Virus record (IMG/VR): IMGVR_UViG_3300042869_001251
Location: 1 to 43,516 of that record
Direction: 5' to 3' (one strand)
DNA length: 43,516 bases
Source of the DNA: a virus
Shown here: one piece after another, positions 41,779-43,516 of the stretch
Position numbering within the stretch: position 1 is the stretch's first letter
Layout: the number at the start of each line of letters is the position of its first letter
Made by a program: the position numbers and the translations under genes
Notes under the pieces: generated by a model
Told to the model about the DNA's origin: nothing
Database searches by the model: none
What the model saw: the letters and a program-made list of their open reading frames with translations, nothing else

Positions 41779-43516
41779 ATGTCAGTCAATTTTGAAATTA
41801 AAGGAATGCTCGCTCGTCTTCTTGCAACAGAAGATCTGATTGTTGAACATAAGAAAGTTGATACCGCATGTTTTAATGTTCACACTCGGGTTCTTACTCT
41901 TCCTATGTGGGAGAAGGCAAGTAATGTAGTTTACGATATGCTTGTTGCTCATGAAGTATCACACGCACTTTATACTCCTGATGAGGATATGTCCCCTATG
42001 GGAGTACCTCACCAGTTCGTAAATATCGTTGAGGATGCCCGTGTAGAGAAACTTGTTAAACGCCGCTATATGGGTCTCTCAAAGACCTTCTACGGTGCAT
42101 ATAAGGAGCTCCAAGAACAAGATTTCTTTTCTCTTGATGATGAAGATGTTCCTACAATGAATCTTGCTGACCGCGTAAATTTATATTTTAAGGTTGGAAA
42201 TTTTATTGACCTTGAGTTTAATGAACCCGAACAAGAAATTGTAAATGAAATTGCAAATATCGAAACTTTTGATGATACAATCGTCGCTGCTAAAAAACTA
42301 TACGAATATTGTAAGCAAGAGCAAGAAAATATAGAGTCAAAACTTCCTGAAATTAACGCTCACGAACAAAGCAATTCTGATGAAGGTACAGAACCCGATC
42401 AACAAACTGAAATGCTTAATGATGGAGATCAGGAAGATGGCGCTGGTGAAAGTCAACCTCAAGAATCTCCTCTGCGAGAAGATTTGACTAATCCATCTTC
42501 ACAAACAGGTGGAACTGCATCCTCTATTGGACAAGAGAAAGAAGATCCTACAGTGAAAACAATGGATTCTCTTCAAAAATCTATTGAGAGTCTTGTAAAT
42601 CAAAGTGGTTATGAAAATAATTATGTTGAGATTCCTTTACTAAATCTGGAAACAGTGATTGTAAGTAACAAAGAGATTCATTCTTATATTGAGGAGTTTT
42701 ACCATGAAGAACAAAGATTTCAAGACGAAAAATTGGCAAAATATTCCCACATTACTCATCCTAATATTTTTGAAGAATGTGACTCTAGTTATCAAAAGTT
42801 CAAAAAGTCTGCTCAAAAAGAAGTCAATTATTTAGTGAAAGAGTTTGAGTGCAAAAAGGCAGCAGATTCTTATGCTAGAGCAACAACATCTCGCACCGGA
42901 GTATTGGATTGCTCTAAACTCCATACCTATAAATTTAATGATGACATTTTTCGTAAGGTAACAACTCTGTCTGATGGAAAAAATCACGGATTGATTTTTA
43001 TTCTTGACTGGAGTGGATCAATGTCGTCGGTAATGTTGGACACTATCAAACAACTGTATAATTTGATTTGGTTTTGTAAGAAAGTATCAATTCCGTTTGA
43101 AGTTTATGCATTCACTGGTGATTGGGCACAGGTTTCTTATGATAAAAATGGTAAACCAAGTTACCCTCAACCACACTACGAAAAAAAATCTGGAATGTTT
43201 AATGTAGATGAACGATTTAATCTACTCAACCTTCTGACGAGCAGTGTAAACGGAAAGACTCTGGAAGAGCATATGGTGAACCTGTGGCGGGTTGTTTCAT
43301 CTCTTAGGGGATATACTGGGTTTTCCAATCCTCCCCGTCTAACGTTCTCTGGGACGCCTCTGAATGAGAGTATGATTTCTCTTCATGCAGTTATTCCTAA
43401 TTTTCAAAAAAATAATAAAGTTCAAAAAGTTCAGTGTGTAGTTTTGACTGATGGTGAAGCACCAGTTCTTAATTATCACTTAGAAATTAAACGTTATGTT
43501 GATTCCGAACCTTATA
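41779..43516 (+). CDS. Metallopeptidase-like/VWA-domain protein, 3' partial
   Basis: Open from ATG 41779 to the window end (579 codons, stop not reached). The N-terminal part has a zinc-protease-type HEVSH motif (residues 58-62) followed by NIVEDARVEK, where E85 could be a third ligand. Residues about 190-265 are an acidic, Gln/Ser-rich linker. From about residue 400 there is a von Willebrand factor A domain with the metal-ion-dependent adhesion site D410-W-S412-G-S414 and a later VVLTDGE. This layout resembles CobT/MoxR-associated VWA proteins, which usually work with an AAA+ ATPase of the MoxR family. I recall such genes in T4-type cyanophages, but the substrate is unknown. It follows the gp46 terminator, and no promoter or Shine-Dalgarno sequence is visible. 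Confidence 0.82.
   Translation, partial: MSVNFEIKGMLARLLATEDLIVEHKKVDTACFNVHTRVLTLPMWEKASNVVYDMLVAHEVSHALYTPDEDMSPMGVPHQFVNIVEDARVEKLVKRRYMGLSKTFYGAYKELQEQDFFSLDDEDVPTMNLADRVNLYFKVGNFIDLEFNEPEQEIVNEIANIETFDDTIVAAKKLYEYCKQEQENIESKLPEINAHEQSNSDEGTEPDQQTEMLNDGDQEDGAGESQPQESPLREDLTNPSSQTGGTASSIGQEKEDPTVKTMDSLQKSIESLVNQSGYENNYVEIPLLNLETVIVSNKEIHSYIEEFYHEEQRFQDEKLAKYSHITHPNIFEECDSSYQKFKKSAQKEVNYLVKEFECKKAADSYARATTSRTGVLDCSKLHTYKFNDDIFRKVTTLSDGKNHGLIFILDWSGSMSSVMLDTIKQLYNLIWFCKKVSIPFEVYAFTGDWAQVSYDKNGKPSYPQPHYEKKSGMFNVDERFNLLNLLTSSVNGKTLEEHMVNLWRVVSSLRGYTGFSNPPRLTFSGTPLNESMISLHAVIPNFQKNNKVQKVQCVVLTDGEAPVLNYHLEIKRYVDSEPY

Noticed and set aside
1-43516. tRNA genes, CRISPR arrays, insertion sequences and integration sites
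   Set aside because: No cloverleaf-like or evenly spaced direct repeats, transposase or integrase signatures were noticed by eye.

Overview
The window is a fragment of a T4-like marine myovirus genome, most likely a cyanophage infecting Synechococcus or Prochlorococcus. All recognised genes lie on the + strand, are tightly packed and strongly AT-rich, and follow the order usual for T4-type cyanophages: baseplate, neck, terminase, tail, portal, capsid, uvsY/uvsW, gp55, gp47, gp46. A small gene between gp47 and gp46 resembles the cyanobacterial DUF3110 family, which supports a cyanobacterial host. No tRNA, CRISPR array, insertion sequence or attachment site was seen.

Region by region. 1-18.0 kb: two giant baseplate-associated proteins (over 2,870 aa, cut by the left edge, and 2,604 aa) flank a gp8-type wedge protein. 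18.0-22.2 kb: two small proteins, neck proteins gp13 and gp14, sheath-completion protein gp15 and small terminase gp16. 22.2-26.1 kb: a 650-aa modular Cys-containing protein of unknown function sits between gp16 and the large terminase gp17, and a small zinc-ribbon protein follows. 26.1-34.9 kb: sheath gp18, tube gp19, portal gp20, a gp67-like core protein, an 88-aa unknown, protease gp21, scaffold gp22 and major capsid gp23, closed by a strong intrinsic terminator. 34.9-37.8 kb: a gp3-like tail terminator, UvsY, UvsW and a small Sm-like protein. 37.8-38.0 kb: the only sizeable intergenic gap (about 190 bp), with two hairpins and a good sigma70-type promoter. 38.0-41.75 kb: late sigma factor gp55, gp47, the DUF3110-like gene, gp46 and a small basic ORF that ends in a terminator. 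41.8 kb to the end: a large metallopeptidase-like/VWA protein cut by the right edge.

How it fits together. The structural genes carry T4-type late promoter octamers (variants of TATAAATA), often overlapping the stop codon of the preceding gene and very close to the next start. The sigma factor expected to read them, gp55, is encoded in the same window behind a host-type promoter. gp46/47, UvsY and UvsW form the recombination-dependent replication group, and gp16/gp17/gp20-23 make and fill the head.

The observations most worth following up are: (i) a 10-bp hairpin that buries the uvsW start codon and overlaps a late promoter, so that only transcripts started at that promoter should escape it; (ii) three short sequence modules reused across several baseplate, neck and tail-completion proteins; and (iii) the modular Cys/His protein inserted between the two terminase genes.
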